Below the pieces are notes generated by a model. That model searched no databases, was not told where the DNA came from, and was given only the letters and a program-made list of their open reading frames with translations. Positions 1 to 7,867 of a DNA stretch of 55,906 nt are shown here, piece by piece. The stretch covers positions 1-55,906 of the forward strand of contig CAYNFH010000012.1 in NCBI GenBank assembly GCA_964396385.1, given 5' to 3'. Each line of letters opens with the position of its first letter. The stretch's first letter is position 1. The stretch is from CAYNFH01 sp964396385 (lineage in GTDB: Bacteria; Armatimonadota; Chthonomonadetes; Chthonomonadales; CAJBBX01). A program made the position numbers and the translations under genes.

Positions 1-490
1 GGTTCGCCAGCAGGTCCCGGTGCTGGTCCACCAGCGCCAGCGCGGCGGAGCGCACCGCCTGAATGGGGTCCTCCAGCCCGTCCGCGATGACGGACACCGG
101 CAGCATCCGGTCCAGGAGCTGGGGCCGGGTGGAGAGCTCGTCCAGGAAGAGGCCCCGAAGCTGCGGCTCGATGGCGAGCTGCTGCTGGATGGGCACGAGC
201 CAGGCGGGATCGTTCACGCCCCGGTCCAGCACAGACTGGACGCCGAGGCGCTGCACCTCCGGGTCTGCATCGCCCAGGGCGAGTATGGCGGCGGGCGGAG
301 TGAGCGGGGGCGACTCAGGGGTGAAGCGGGGCCGCTGGACGGGCGGGGGCTGCTGCCCGGGCGCTGCACTACCCTGTCGCGCCGCGATGGGGCTCTGCGC
401 GCAGGAGGAGCCTCCCAGCACCACGGCGGCAGCGCCCACGTACAGCGTGCGCGCCACGGCACGCGCCCGGCTTCTTGTAGACTGGCTCAA
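1..490 (-). CDS. putative lipoprotein with HEAT-like repeats (partial, 3' end outside window)
   Basis: The gene begins at a TTG (488-490) preceded on the minus strand by GGGAGG seven bases upstream. No ATG is available, so the ribosome-binding site decides the start. The N-terminus is basic (SQSTRSRARAVARTL), then hydrophobic (YVGAAAVVLGGSSC), giving a lipobox-like LGGSSC, so the product is probably a lipid-anchored envelope protein. A Pro/Gln-rich linker follows. The rest has paired helical segments such as AILALGDADPEVQRLGVQ and VIADGLEDPIQAVRSAALAL, which resemble HEAT/PBS-lyase scaffolds. At least 163 residues are visible and the gene runs off the window. The lipoprotein and HEAT readings are inference from pattern; the partner is unknown. 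Confidence 0.65.
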   Translation of the reverse strand, partial: MSQSTRSRARAVARTLYVGAAAVVLGGSSCAQSPIAARQGSAAPGQQPPPVQRPRFTPESPPLTPPAAILALGDADPEVQRLGVQSVLDRGVNDPAWLVPIQQQLAIEPQLRGLFLDELSTRPQLLDRMLPVSVIADGLEDPIQAVRSAALALVDQHRDLLAN

Positions 491-508
491 TGAGACCTCC
501 CGGGGTGG

Positions 509-608
509 GTGTTCAGGTGTTCAGGTGTTGCCCCCCGGCCCCCAATTCTGGGGGAGTGTGCGGAATGGTGTTCAGGCTCTGAAGGGCAGAATACCTGAAT
601 ACCCGAAC
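509..608. repeat. GTGTTCAG word repeat with embedded CCCCCAATTCTGGGGG palindrome
   Basis: Copies of the octamer GTGTTCAG run from 509 to about 529. A palindrome, CCCCCAATTCTGGGGG (539-554), follows, then another GTGTTCAG and inverted versions (ACCTGAATACC) near 590-605. The element lies upstream of the lipoprotein gene and close to its ribosome-binding site. The same word recurs at 2307, 44007 and 51208. Confidence 0.85.
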
Positions 609-677
609 GGCCGCCCTGGTGGGAACCTAAACCGTGCGGGCGGCGTCGTGATTGGAGCCTGAAAGGAGACGCGAGCC

Positions 678-926
678 ATGCCGGATGGAGAGTATCGCGG
701 CACTACGCTGGACCCCGCCTGGGACCCGGAGAACCTGACCGGAGGAAACGATTCCGGGGCGGCGGCAGACCTGGACGAGGAGAAGCTGGACCGGGCAACC
801 GGCCCGGACCTTACCGCCCGGATGCTGGATTCGGACGGCACGCCTATGGCCGGCGAGGATACCGACGCCCCCACGGACCTCCCCATCCCACCCTCAGCGG
901 ACGCGCCCAACAAGACCTCCCCCTGA
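678..926 (+). CDS. small acidic hypothetical protein
   Basis: This is an 82-residue reading frame with a good start: AAAGGAGACGCGAGCC precedes the ATG. The product is very acidic and rich in Asp, Pro and Thr (for example DLDEEKLDRATGPDL and GEDTDAPTDLPIPPSADAP), with no signal peptide, membrane segment or recognisable domain. It is probably intrinsically disordered. I do not recognise a family. It is followed directly by a pair of GC-rich hairpins that could act as a transcription end. The ribosome-binding site and the absence of a better opposite-strand frame favour a real gene, but the evidence is modest. Confidence 0.5.
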   Translation: MPDGEYRGTTLDPAWDPENLTGGNDSGAAADLDEEKLDRATGPDLTARMLDSDGTPMAGEDTDAPTDLPIPPSADAPNKTSP

Positions 927-993
927 CCCCCTCCTTCGTAAGGAGGGGGAACTGTATGCCACGGTAGGCTCCCTCCCCTTACGAAGGGGAGGG
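927..993. repeat. paired CCCTCC(TTCG)GGAGGG hairpins
   Basis: Two hairpins stand 21 bases apart. The first is CCCCCTCCTT-cgt-AAGGAGGGGG (927-949). The second is CCCTCCCCTT-acg-AAGGGGAGGG (971-993), followed by TTGGGGTGGGG. A second pair of the same design lies at 19532-19599. Between convergent genes (678-926 and 1019-2287) they could work as bidirectional terminators, although no T-tract follows. Confidence 0.8.
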
Positions 994-1018
994 TTGGGGT
1001 GGGGTTCGGATGCGGCCG

Positions 1019-2287
1019 CTAAATCGCCAACCCGGCCTTTTTGAGCTCACCGCGGATGGTATTGGGATCCTGCAGCCCGATCATATAGGCCGACAGGTTG
1101 CCCTTCCGATCTATAATCGCCACCGTCGGAAGCGAGGTTACGTGAAACGCCTGGGAAGCCGCGCTGCTGTCGTCCAGGTAGCAGGGGAAGGTGTAGTGGT
1201 TCTGCGCCAGGAAAGGCTGCACGGTGGGTTTGTCCTCGTTGCTCACGGCCAGCACGGCCAGTCCCTTCTTGCCAAACTCCTGATCGAGTTTCTGCGTCTC
1301 CGGCAGTCCTAAGCGGCACGGACCGCACCACGTGGCCCAGAAGTCGATGAGCACCACCTTGCCCCGCATCTCGGAGAGCTTGACCCGGCTCCCGTTGATG
1401 GAAGCGACCTCGAAGTCCGGCGCGGGCCGTCCCAGCGGAACCGGGGCCTGCTGCGCCATCTGTTTGAGCGGATCCACAAGCTGCATGCCTGCGGGCAGGA
1501 CCGGCTTGAAGTCCGCCTCGGCTATCTGAACGTCGGGCTTCAGGTTGGTGTAGATCTCCGTGGTCTGTGCGCTGTCCGGGACTTTGGTGTTCGGCTGCGC
1601 CCGCAGCCTCTCCAGCACCGGCTCGCTGCCGTACTGGATACGGCGCACCAGCCCATCCTTCTCGCCGATCACGACATCCGTCTTGCCGTAGGTGCCGGCC
1701 GCGTAGAAGCTCACCGTGCGGCACGGCTGTCCGTCTACAGTGGCATCCTGCCCGAACTTCACCGCGCCTTTGCGGCTGTCCACCAGATCGGGCAGCCCTG
1801 AAGGACCTGTGAAGAACTTGTACAGAAGAGACCCCAGAAAGGCGGGGTGTACCATGGGCATGTCGTGCGCATCGGCGATAGTGGACGGTGCGGGCGCTTT
1901 GATGGCCGGGTGAGAGGCATCGCTCTGGAAATCCACCACGGACTCGCCATCGGAAACCGCCGTGACGGAGGCGCCGTCCGGCATCTTCACGACGCCCTTG
2001 TAGCGGTTGGGGGCCTGGTACTCGAGCGTACGCCGCGTGGTCAGGGGCTTGGGGGCGTCCGACTCGCTGGCGGTCCAGTCACAGGTGAGCGAGAGGCTCT
2101 TGAGCGCCTGGTACCGTCCCATGCTCCACTGGAGGAAGGCAGTGGCGTCATTTGCGGCGACTGGAGCTGGCGGCGCGTCCACGCGTCCCGCGGCGGCCGA
2201 CTTACCATGGCACCCGTAGAGGGCGGCGGCCACCGCTAAGGCGGCAAACGGCAGCAATGGGGCGGCGGCGCCCTTCCAAGGCGGCAT
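1019..2287 (-). CDS. TlpA-like thioredoxin lipoprotein with LolA/DUF2092-like N-terminal domain
   Basis: The 422-residue product starts with a lipoprotein signal (AALAVAAALYGCHGK, lipobox LYGC). Residues about 45-270 resemble LolA/DUF2092-type beta-sheet domains that bind lipoproteins or lipids. The C-terminal 150 residues are a TlpA/ResA-type thioredoxin fold with the active site ATWCGPCR, preceded by GKVVLIDFW and followed by a cis-Pro segment (HVTSLPTVAIID). It is expected to act in the periplasm as a membrane-anchored disulfide reductant or peroxiredoxin-like protein. This two-domain arrangement is common in Planctomycetota and Armatimonadota. AAGGAG stands seven bases before the ATG. Confidence 0.85.
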   Translation of the reverse strand: MPPWKGAAAPLLPFAALAVAAALYGCHGKSAAAGRVDAPPAPVAANDATAFLQWSMGRYQALKSLSLTCDWTASESDAPKPLTTRRTLEYQAPNRYKGVVKMPDGASVTAVSDGESVVDFQSDASHPAIKAPAPSTIADAHDMPMVHPAFLGSLLYKFFTGPSGLPDLVDSRKGAVKFGQDATVDGQPCRTVSFYAAGTYGKTDVVIGEKDGLVRRIQYGSEPVLERLRAQPNTKVPDSAQTTEIYTNLKPDVQIAEADFKPVLPAGMQLVDPLKQMAQQAPVPLGRPAPDFEVASINGSRVKLSEMRGKVVLIDFWATWCGPCRLGLPETQKLDQEFGKKGLAVLAVSNEDKPTVQPFLAQNHYTFPCYLDDSSAASQAFHVTSLPTVAIIDRKGNLSAYMIGLQDPNTIRGELKKAGLAI

Positions 2288-2306
2288 ACGTATCTCCTTA
2301 AAGACG

Positions 2307-2399
2307 GGTGTTCAGGTATTCAGGTATTCAGGTGATTCGGATTCCGGTCCTGAACACCTGAACACCTGAAGACCTGAACACCTGAAGACCTGAACACCC
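2307..2399. repeat. GTGTTCAG/ACCTGAAC word repeats around a GATTCGGATTCCGG core
   Basis: Left arm: GTGTTCAGGTATTCAGGTATTCAG (from 2309). Core: GATTCGGATTCCGGTCC (2334-2350). Right arm: CTGAACAC and CTGAAGAC octamers, six copies to 2399. The arms are complementary, so the transcript would fold into a long imperfect hairpin. It fills the space between divergent genes 1019-2287 and 2433-3587. Confidence 0.9.
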
Positions 2400-2432
2400 A
2401 CATAGTTTACATCGGTTCTGTGGAGTCGTGAC

Positions 2433-3587
2433 TTGCATACGGTTGCATGGTTACTCTCAGGCTTCTCACTGCTGGCGTGGATAGCCATAGGGGCGCCGCT
2501 CTGGCTCGCCGCGCGCCGGGGCATCTGGCTGCGCGATATAGCGCCGGAAGGGCCGGAGCCGCTCCCCCCGCTCTCCGTGATCGTCCCCGCTCTGAACGAA
2601 GAGCAGACCGTGGAGGCGGCCATGCGCACCCTGCTTGCGCTGGACTATCCGGGACTCGAGATCATCGCCGTGGACGACCGGTCCACGGACGGGACCGGCG
2701 CCATCCTGGACCGGCTCGCGGTTGAGGACCCCCGGCTGCGCGTGATCCACGTGCGCGAGCTGCCGCCCGGCTGGCTGGGCAAGAACCACGCGCTGCATAC
2801 CGGCAGCCTGGAGGCGCGGGGCGACTGGCTCCTGTTCACGGATGCGGACGTGCACTTCGCCCCGGACTCGCTGAAGAGAGCCGTGAGATACGCGGAGCAG
2901 CAGAGGCTGGACCATCTGGTGGTGATGCCGGACGTACTGCTCACGGGCTTCTGGGAGAAGCTGTTCGTGAGCTTCTTCGGGACCATGTTCGCCTACCACT
3001 TCCGGATCTGGAAAGTGTCCGATCCTCGCAGCAAGGCGCACGTTGGCGTGGGAGCCTTCAACCTGGTCCGCTCCGCCGCCTACCGGGCCATGGGCTGCCA
3101 CGCGGCGCTGCCGCTGGCGGTGGCGGACGACGTGAAGCTGGGCCAGCTCTTGAAGCAGCATGGCGGCCGTGCCGCGGTGGTGGCGGGCGGGAGCCTGGTG
3201 CGGGTGCGCTGGATAGTGGGCGGCCTGCGCGGTGCGGTGGAGGGGCTCACCAAGAACGCCTTCGCGGGCGTGGGCTTTCGGCCGGAGGCGGTCATCGGCT
3301 CCGTGATCCTGATCGCCGCCACCACGGTGTGGCCCTGGCCCGGGCTGTTCCTGGGCCCGCCTGGCGCGCGGCTGCTCTGCGCCGGAACCCTGCTGTGCTT
3401 TATGCTGGTAGTGACGGTCGGCGGCATGGCCGGCCGGATCTCCCCGGTGTACGGCCTGTGTTATCCGCTGGCCTCCGCCCTCTTCTGCTACATCCTGTTG
3501 CGCTCGATGGTCAAGACCTACCGGCAGGGCGGAATCGTGTGGCGCGGCACCCTCTACCCCCTGGAAGAGCTCCGGCGGGGCACGTAA
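2433..3587 (+). CDS. family 2 glycosyltransferase, CrtQ/HpnB-like, membrane-anchored
   Basis: The 384-residue protein starts at TTG (TGGAG about nine bases upstream; no ATG fits the N-terminal membrane helix). Residues 3-28 form a membrane segment. A GT-A domain follows, with PPLSVIVPALNEEQTVE, the nucleotide-binding IIAVDDRSTDGT and the metal-binding FTDADVHFAPD. The C-terminus has several hydrophobic helices (VIGSVILIAATTVWPWPGLF, LLCAGTLLCFMLVVTVGG). This layout is that of HpnB and carotenoid glycosyltransferases (CrtQ), which glycosylate isoprenoid or lipid acceptors on the cytoplasmic face. No hopanoid or carotenoid genes adjoin it, so the acceptor is unknown. Confidence 0.85.
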   Translation: MHTVAWLLSGFSLLAWIAIGAPLWLAARRGIWLRDIAPEGPEPLPPLSVIVPALNEEQTVEAAMRTLLALDYPGLEIIAVDDRSTDGTGAILDRLAVEDPRLRVIHVRELPPGWLGKNHALHTGSLEARGDWLLFTDADVHFAPDSLKRAVRYAEQQRLDHLVVMPDVLLTGFWEKLFVSFFGTMFAYHFRIWKVSDPRSKAHVGVGAFNLVRSAAYRAMGCHAALPLAVADDVKLGQLLKQHGGRAAVVAGGSLVRVRWIVGGLRGAVEGLTKNAFAGVGFRPEAVIGSVILIAATTVWPWPGLFLGPPGARLLCAGTLLCFMLVVTVGGMAGRISPVYGLCYPLASALFCYILLRSMVKTYRQGGIVWRGTLYPLEELRRGT

Positions 3588-3589
3588 AG

Positions 3590-4192
3590 CTATTCGGGCC
3601 CTCGTACGAGTTCATCCAGCGACACACCTGCGAGGAGGCCGGGTCTTGGGATCCGGTCCGCCCACCAGATGCAGTCGCAGACACTAACTCGAACGCCGCG
3701 ATCCGCCAGCTCCACGAACTCAGCCGGAATCCAGCTCAGGATGTAGGGCCATCCAAATGGTTGTCTGTTCGGACGAAATGGGCTTTCCCCAATAGCCGCA
3801 AACCAGGTATCCCACGGCGGCGCCTCGTCAAAGTCAAAGAATCCACTGGTCTCGTCTTCAGGGCAGCCCTCCCGCAAACTGCAACCGACCTCCCAGACGA
3901 GAACGCGTCCACTCGAAGGGCTGACCGTCGGCAGGAAGCCCACGTCCCTGTACTGCCGAAGCCAGTCAGAGCGACGGGCACAGAGATCCGTAACCACCGA
4001 TTCGCATCCCTCACGACTGACCCACTTATACTCGATGGGGTCCTTTCCACGCGTTACCAGGCTTGCCGGCCGGAGTGATGGGCTGCGGAGTGAAGTCTTC
4101 GGCTCGGAAACCTGTCCATGAATAGCGCACCATTGGATGGTCTCTGCCAGCCGCTGCCGGAGAAGCACGAGATGATTGGCACTTTCACTCAT
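3590..4192 (-). CDS. hypothetical protein, last gene of the GH116 operon
   Basis: This 200-residue soluble protein has no signal peptide. It is rich in Trp, Arg and Cys (IQWCAIHGQVSEPK, VWEVGCSLREGCPEDET, FGWPYILSWIPAEFVEL). I do not recognise the family. The ATG overlaps the stop of the preceding 83-residue gene by four bases, so the two are translationally coupled. Codon use is less GC-biased than in neighbouring genes, which suggests a recent arrival. The mixed aromatic and acidic composition recalls small immunity or DUF proteins, but there is no motif to support that. Confidence 0.6.
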   Translation of the reverse strand: MSESANHLVLLRQRLAETIQWCAIHGQVSEPKTSLRSPSLRPASLVTRGKDPIEYKWVSREGCESVVTDLCARRSDWLRQYRDVGFLPTVSPSSGRVLVWEVGCSLREGCPEDETSGFFDFDEAPPWDTWFAAIGESPFRPNRQPFGWPYILSWIPAEFVELADRGVRVSVCDCIWWADRIPRPGLLAGVSLDELVRGPE

Positions 4193-4440
4193 CGGTGTTC
4201 ATCAATCTGCCGCTGGAGATCCCGGGCATCCTGCAGGCAGGCCTCGAACACCTCGTCCTGGTTGCCGCCCTCGCGGAACACCTTTCGTCCCCACAGATCG
4301 ATTCCCTCGGCTACCCAGTGGAAGTTTGATGCTTCATCGAGCCGGAAGAACCAGTCGGGGACCCGGTCCGCAATGGGATTGGTCTTCAGTATCTCCTCTT
4401 TGTCCAACCTGTGGACTGGAATCCTCATACCGCACCTCAT
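4189..4440 (-). CDS. hypothetical 83-residue protein coupled to GH116
   Basis: The start ATG (4440) overlaps the GH116 stop in an ATGA arrangement, and its own stop overlaps the next gene, so it sits in the middle of a three-gene operon. An alternative in-frame ATG lies four codons in. The sequence is hydrophilic (LDKEEILKTNPIADRVPDW, FREGGNQDEVFEACLQDARD) with a helical C-terminus. No family is recognised. Its close coupling to the 200-residue gene suggests they act together, possibly as an acquired pair. Confidence 0.6.
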   Translation of the reverse strand: MRCGMRIPVHRLDKEEILKTNPIADRVPDWFFRLDEASNFHWVAEGIDLWGRKVFREGGNQDEVFEACLQDARDLQRQIDEHR

Positions 4441-7043
4441 CCAATCGTCACCCGGAGCTTCTGCCCTGCTGACACTGTAACCGGCGGGGCAAGGCTTACG
4501 GTTACCCTTTGGCCATCTGCAGCGAGGCTTACAGGCACGTCCTTGTCGTCCAGCTCTACCTGAACGCGATCAGCGTTGAAGTTGGGCGGCGCGTTGAGCG
4601 CGAGGGTGGTGAGGCGCAGGCGGCCGTAGGCCAGGGCGAGCTCGGCGCGGAGGCGGCCGGCCGTGATGGTCTGTGAGTAGCTGCCCCAGCCCTCGGCGGT
4701 GGTGAACGCGGCCCGGAAGCGGTCGGGGTTCAGCCGCGGCGCGAAGCCGAGATGGCCCTTCGGGCCGTGGTGCTCATAGCCGCAGGCCGCCAGGTAGACG
4801 CCGTAGCTGGCCATGGAGCGTGCGTAGTGGTCGCCGCACTCCACCTCATTCCAGGGGTTGCGGCGGGAGGCGTGGTACCGGTCGTGGATGGCGCGGACCA
4901 CCGCCAGCCCCTCCTGGACCATCCCCTCCCACACCATGTGGCCGGCGGCCTGGTACTCGAAGCCGGTCATGCACTCGTTGAAGTAGTAGTCGAATCCTTG
5001 CTGGACCCGCTGTCCCTCGCCGTGCGGCCAGGTGCACATGATCAGGCCCGCCTCACCCGCCAGCGCGTACCAGCGGCCGGGCTTGTGGGCCGCGCGCCAC
5101 GGCCCCACGTCCGGCGCGAAGCTGTACTTCCAGAGCGAGGCCAGCGCGCTCCCCACGTGCTCCTTCGGCAACAGCGGAGCGAGACCCACCTGCCGCGCCC
5201 AGCTCTCCCCGAACACCTGGTCTATCTCGCAGCCGTCGTAGGATCCGGCCGTGCGCGGGCGAGTGGGGTCGGGAAGCTGCACGTAGTACTCGCCGTTGAA
5301 GAGCTGCGCGTCGATGTTGCGCGCACCACGGTCCGCCACGGTCCGGCACCGGTCGGCGAAGGCGGTCTCACCCATCTCAAGCGCCATCTTTTCTCCGGCG
5401 CGAAGCGCGGCGACGTACAGCGAGCTGAGCCATGCGATCCTGCCGAACCAGGGCTGATCCAGCGTGTTCATCTGCGGGCCTTCCAGAACGCCATCGTCGT
5501 TGCCGTCCAGCGCCAGCAGCGGCTCGTATGCCTTGCGAATGCGCGGCCAGTTGCGGCGGAGGAACGCGTCTTCCTGCGACATCTGGTGCTCGCGGTAGAC
5601 CCGCAGGAGGGTGCCCGCCTGCCCATCCACCGCCAGGCCACGGTCAAACTCCGCCCGGAACCCCATCACCCCCGTCTCCGGGTTCATGGCAATGCCGAGG
5701 TCCACCCGCTCCCGCGTGTCCCGCTCCAGCTCCGGGAAGAGCCGGGCCATGGCGTGGGCATAGTGCCATACGTGCGTGCAGGTGCCAGCGCAGCAGCCGA
5801 CGCCCTCCCACGCGTAGAAGCGGCCGTCGGCGAAGCGATAGCAGGTGGAGGTGGCCAGCACGGAGGCGGTGAGCAACGTCCGGTCCAGGAACCAGCGGGG
5901 CAGGCTGGAGCGGTACCAGGTGTCACGCCAGAGCCGAGTTTCCCGGGTCAGCCGCCTGTAGTTCTTCGCGACGAATCGAGCGACGGCCAGGGCGGAATCG
6001 AACCGGGTGGCGTAGTGGCGGCCCACGCGCCCCAGCCCCTTCACCTCCAGGTTCGGGAATCGCCAGGTGAGCACAAACACGACGGATGCGGCCTTGCCGG
6101 GCTCCAGCCGTACTCCCTGGCCGAGTACACCCACCAGCTTCTCAGCCAGCGGAGACTCAGACGGGTGAGACAGGTCGGGCCGGTCAGACTTGACAGAACT
6201 TGCTCCTAGATCTGCTTGCCGGCCCAGCAATGCCAGCCCCATACTGCCATAGTCTGGTAGCTGCTCCAAGTCCGGTCCGGCGGCGGAGCACTCCAGGAAC
6301 GTGAGGCCCGCCTCCCGCACAACCCGGTTCCGGCGCGTCCCGCCCGCGCTCCGATGGTTGAGGCAGACCGCGTTCTCCAGCCATCCCACCAGCCGGGCAT
6401 CTACCGCCTCTTCGCCCGTGTTCTTCAGCGTGAAGCAGAGGATCGTGGCGGGCAGGCTGGAGTCTTCGACATTCAGCGGGATGAAGGGGGAGAAGGCCTG
6501 TAATATCACCGCGATGGGGTAGCTCGGATCCCGGTACTCCACCGTTCCGATGGGGTATTCGCCGCAGAAGGAGAGGTCGGGAAATCCGGTCCGGTCGAGA
6601 TTCCACCGCCGGCGCTTGCCTCCAGCGTTAACATACAGCCGGAACCCCTGCTCCACCGGGAAGTCCCGCTGAGGCGGATGGGCGAAGTGCGAGTCGTTGG
6701 TGCCCCGGACCTCGTTGAAGATGTCCCAGCGCCAGAGCCAGCCGTCGCCGCCGAGGTAGAGCTGCCCCGCGCCGATGCCGCCGACCGGCATCCCGATCTT
6801 CTCCAGCTCGTCCCCGCGATAGACCGTCGGCTCTCCGCGCTCAAAGAGCGACCTCACCCATTCCGCCCGCAGCCGCTTGTCCGCCGGAGCGGTGTGCTCG
6901 GGATCGCTGCCGTCGAACGGACCGGCCATGACCGGCCACCGCCCGGAGAGCATCGCGATGGACACCGCGCCCGCTCCCGCCATGAACTCTCGCCTCCCCA
7001 GCCTGGGTCCGCGCGTCTCTTCGTGCCGAGGCCCTACCGCCAT
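4437..7043 (-). CDS. GH116 family glycosidase (GBA2-like glucosylceramidase/beta-glucosidase type), Tat-exported
   Basis: The 868-residue protein carries a twin-arginine signal (GRREFMAGAGAVSIAML). The N-terminal beta-sandwich shows GMPVGGIGAGQLYLGGDGW and WDIFNE, typical of GH116. The catalytic (alpha/alpha)6 barrel includes YAWEGVGCCAGTCTHVWHY, which holds the expected nucleophile Glu, and LDGNDDGVLEGPQMNTLD, which holds the expected acid/base Asp. Family members hydrolyse beta-glucosides, beta-xylosides or glucosylceramide. The Tat signal places it outside the cytoplasm after folding. It is first in an operon with two unknown small genes. Substrate cannot be told from sequence. Confidence 0.9.
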   Translation of the reverse strand: MAVGPRHEETRGPRLGRREFMAGAGAVSIAMLSGRWPVMAGPFDGSDPEHTAPADKRLRAEWVRSLFERGEPTVYRGDELEKIGMPVGGIGAGQLYLGGDGWLWRWDIFNEVRGTNDSHFAHPPQRDFPVEQGFRLYVNAGGKRRRWNLDRTGFPDLSFCGEYPIGTVEYRDPSYPIAVILQAFSPFIPLNVEDSSLPATILCFTLKNTGEEAVDARLVGWLENAVCLNHRSAGGTRRNRVVREAGLTFLECSAAGPDLEQLPDYGSMGLALLGRQADLGASSVKSDRPDLSHPSESPLAEKLVGVLGQGVRLEPGKAASVVFVLTWRFPNLEVKGLGRVGRHYATRFDSALAVARFVAKNYRRLTRETRLWRDTWYRSSLPRWFLDRTLLTASVLATSTCYRFADGRFYAWEGVGCCAGTCTHVWHYAHAMARLFPELERDTRERVDLGIAMNPETGVMGFRAEFDRGLAVDGQAGTLLRVYREHQMSQEDAFLRRNWPRIRKAYEPLLALDGNDDGVLEGPQMNTLDQPWFGRIAWLSSLYVAALRAGEKMALEMGETAFADRCRTVADRGARNIDAQLFNGEYYVQLPDPTRPRTAGSYDGCEIDQVFGESWARQVGLAPLLPKEHVGSALASLWKYSFAPDVGPWRAAHKPGRWYALAGEAGLIMCTWPHGEGQRVQQGFDYYFNECMTGFEYQAAGHMVWEGMVQEGLAVVRAIHDRYHASRRNPWNEVECGDHYARSMASYGVYLAACGYEHHGPKGHLGFAPRLNPDRFRAAFTTAEGWGSYSQTITAGRLRAELALAYGRLRLTTLALNAPPNFNADRVQVELDDKDVPVSLAADGQRVTVSLAPPVTVSAGQKLRVTIG

Positions 7044-7125
7044 ATCTGGCTACCCTCCCCTTGTTCGGGAACCCGATCTAGTTTCTCCGACCGCCCGGTG
7101 CGCGCCTCCTGGCGAAGGCGCCGGG

Positions 7126-7154
7126 ATGACAACTACTGGGAATTGCGGTAGTAT
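7126..7154 (+). promoter_or_regulatory. promoter of the TetR-efflux operon
   Basis: ATGACA (7126-7131) and TAGTAT (7149-7154) are separated by 17 bases, a good sigma-70-type match. The inverted repeat at 7156-7171 lies immediately downstream of the -10 box, where a bound repressor would block transcription. Confidence 0.65.
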
Positions 7155-7155
7155 G

Positions 7156-7171
7156 TTGATTGACCAATCAA
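7156..7171. promoter_or_regulatory. TetR-type operator
   Basis: TTGATTG-AC-CAATCAA is a perfect 7-bp inverted repeat with a 2-bp spacer. It sits between the -10 box and the TetR start, as expected for autoregulation. The TTG at 7160 falls inside the operator, so the downstream ATG at 7187 is the better TetR start. Confidence 0.75.
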
Positions 7172-7186
7172 TCAGTGAAGACGTCC

Positions 7187-7867
7187 ATGCCAAGACAGAG
7201 CCGGGACATAACCGAGGAGCGGCGGCGCCAGATCATCGACGGCGCGCTGGAGGTGTTCGCCACCAAGGGGTTCGTACACGCCACCAACAAGGAGGTCGCC
7301 AAAGCGGCAGGCATCAACTCGCCCGGACTCATCTACCACTACTTCCAGAGCAAGGAGGACCTGCTGCGGGCGGTGTTGGAGCGCCATGCCCCTCCCCTCC
7401 AGTTAGTCGCGAACGCCGCATCGTTCATGGACCTGCCTCCCGAGGAGGCGCTGCAACTGTTTGGCAACGCGTATCTCGGCGTTATGGACAGCTCCCGGAC
7501 CTCCGCCTTCCTCCGGCTCTTCATCGGCGAGGTGCTTCGCTCGCCCAAGCTCGCCCGCCTGTTTGGTGAGATCGGGCCGCTCCGGTTCCTTGGGATGCTA
7601 TCCGACTACATGCGGAGACAGATGGAGCGCGGGCTGCTCCGCCCGGCGGACCCGGGCGTCGCGGCGCGCTGCTTCCTGGGGCCACTGGTCACCTACGTCC
7701 TCACACGCCGCATCTTCCAGATTCCAGACGCCCAGGGTTCAGACACCGCGGAGATCGTGGGCCAGTGCGTCGATGTTTTCCTCAATGGCATGCGCCCCGG
7801 TTCGGGCAGCGACGAAGCTCCCCCAGAATTGGGGGCGGGGGGGGCCTGCGCCGATGCACAGACCTAA
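7187..7867 (+). CDS. TetR family transcriptional repressor of the efflux operon
   Basis: The 226-residue protein has an N-terminal helix-turn-helix: RRQIIDGALEVFATKGF, ATNKEVAKAAGINSPGLIYH and YFQSKEDLLRAVLERH. The remaining helices form the ligand-binding and dimerisation domain. It is first in an operon with HlyD, an ABC ATPase and an ABC-2 permease, the same set that CecR controls in the ybh system of E. coli, so an exporter inducer is the likely ligand. The last 15 residues (PPELGAGGACADAQT) are encoded by a CCCCCAGAATTGGGGG repeat, which probably extended the C-terminus. The stop overlaps the HlyD start by 14 bases. Confidence 0.9.
   Translation: MPRQSRDITEERRRQIIDGALEVFATKGFVHATNKEVAKAAGINSPGLIYHYFQSKEDLLRAVLERHAPPLQLVANAASFMDLPPEEALQLFGNAYLGVMDSSRTSAFLRLFIGEVLRSPKLARLFGEIGPLRFLGMLSDYMRRQMERGLLRPADPGVAARCFLGPLVTYVLTRRIFQIPDAQGSDTAEIVGQCVDVFLNGMRPGSGSDEAPPELGAGGACADAQT
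7820..7835. repeat. CCCCCAGAATTGGGGG palindrome within the tetR 3' end
   Basis: This is the exact reverse complement of the 16-bp palindrome at 539-554. It is followed by a run of G. It encodes part of the TetR tail and overlaps the ribosome-binding region of the HlyD gene. Confidence 0.85.

Noticed and set aside
509..530. Tandem repeats considered as a CRISPR array (here and at the other word sites)
   Set aside because: Units are 7-8 bp with no spacers, and no cas genes are present.
7160..7186. Earlier TTG start for TetR
   Set aside because: It would place the start codon inside the operator and too close to the -10 box; the ATG at 7187 gives the usual N-terminus.
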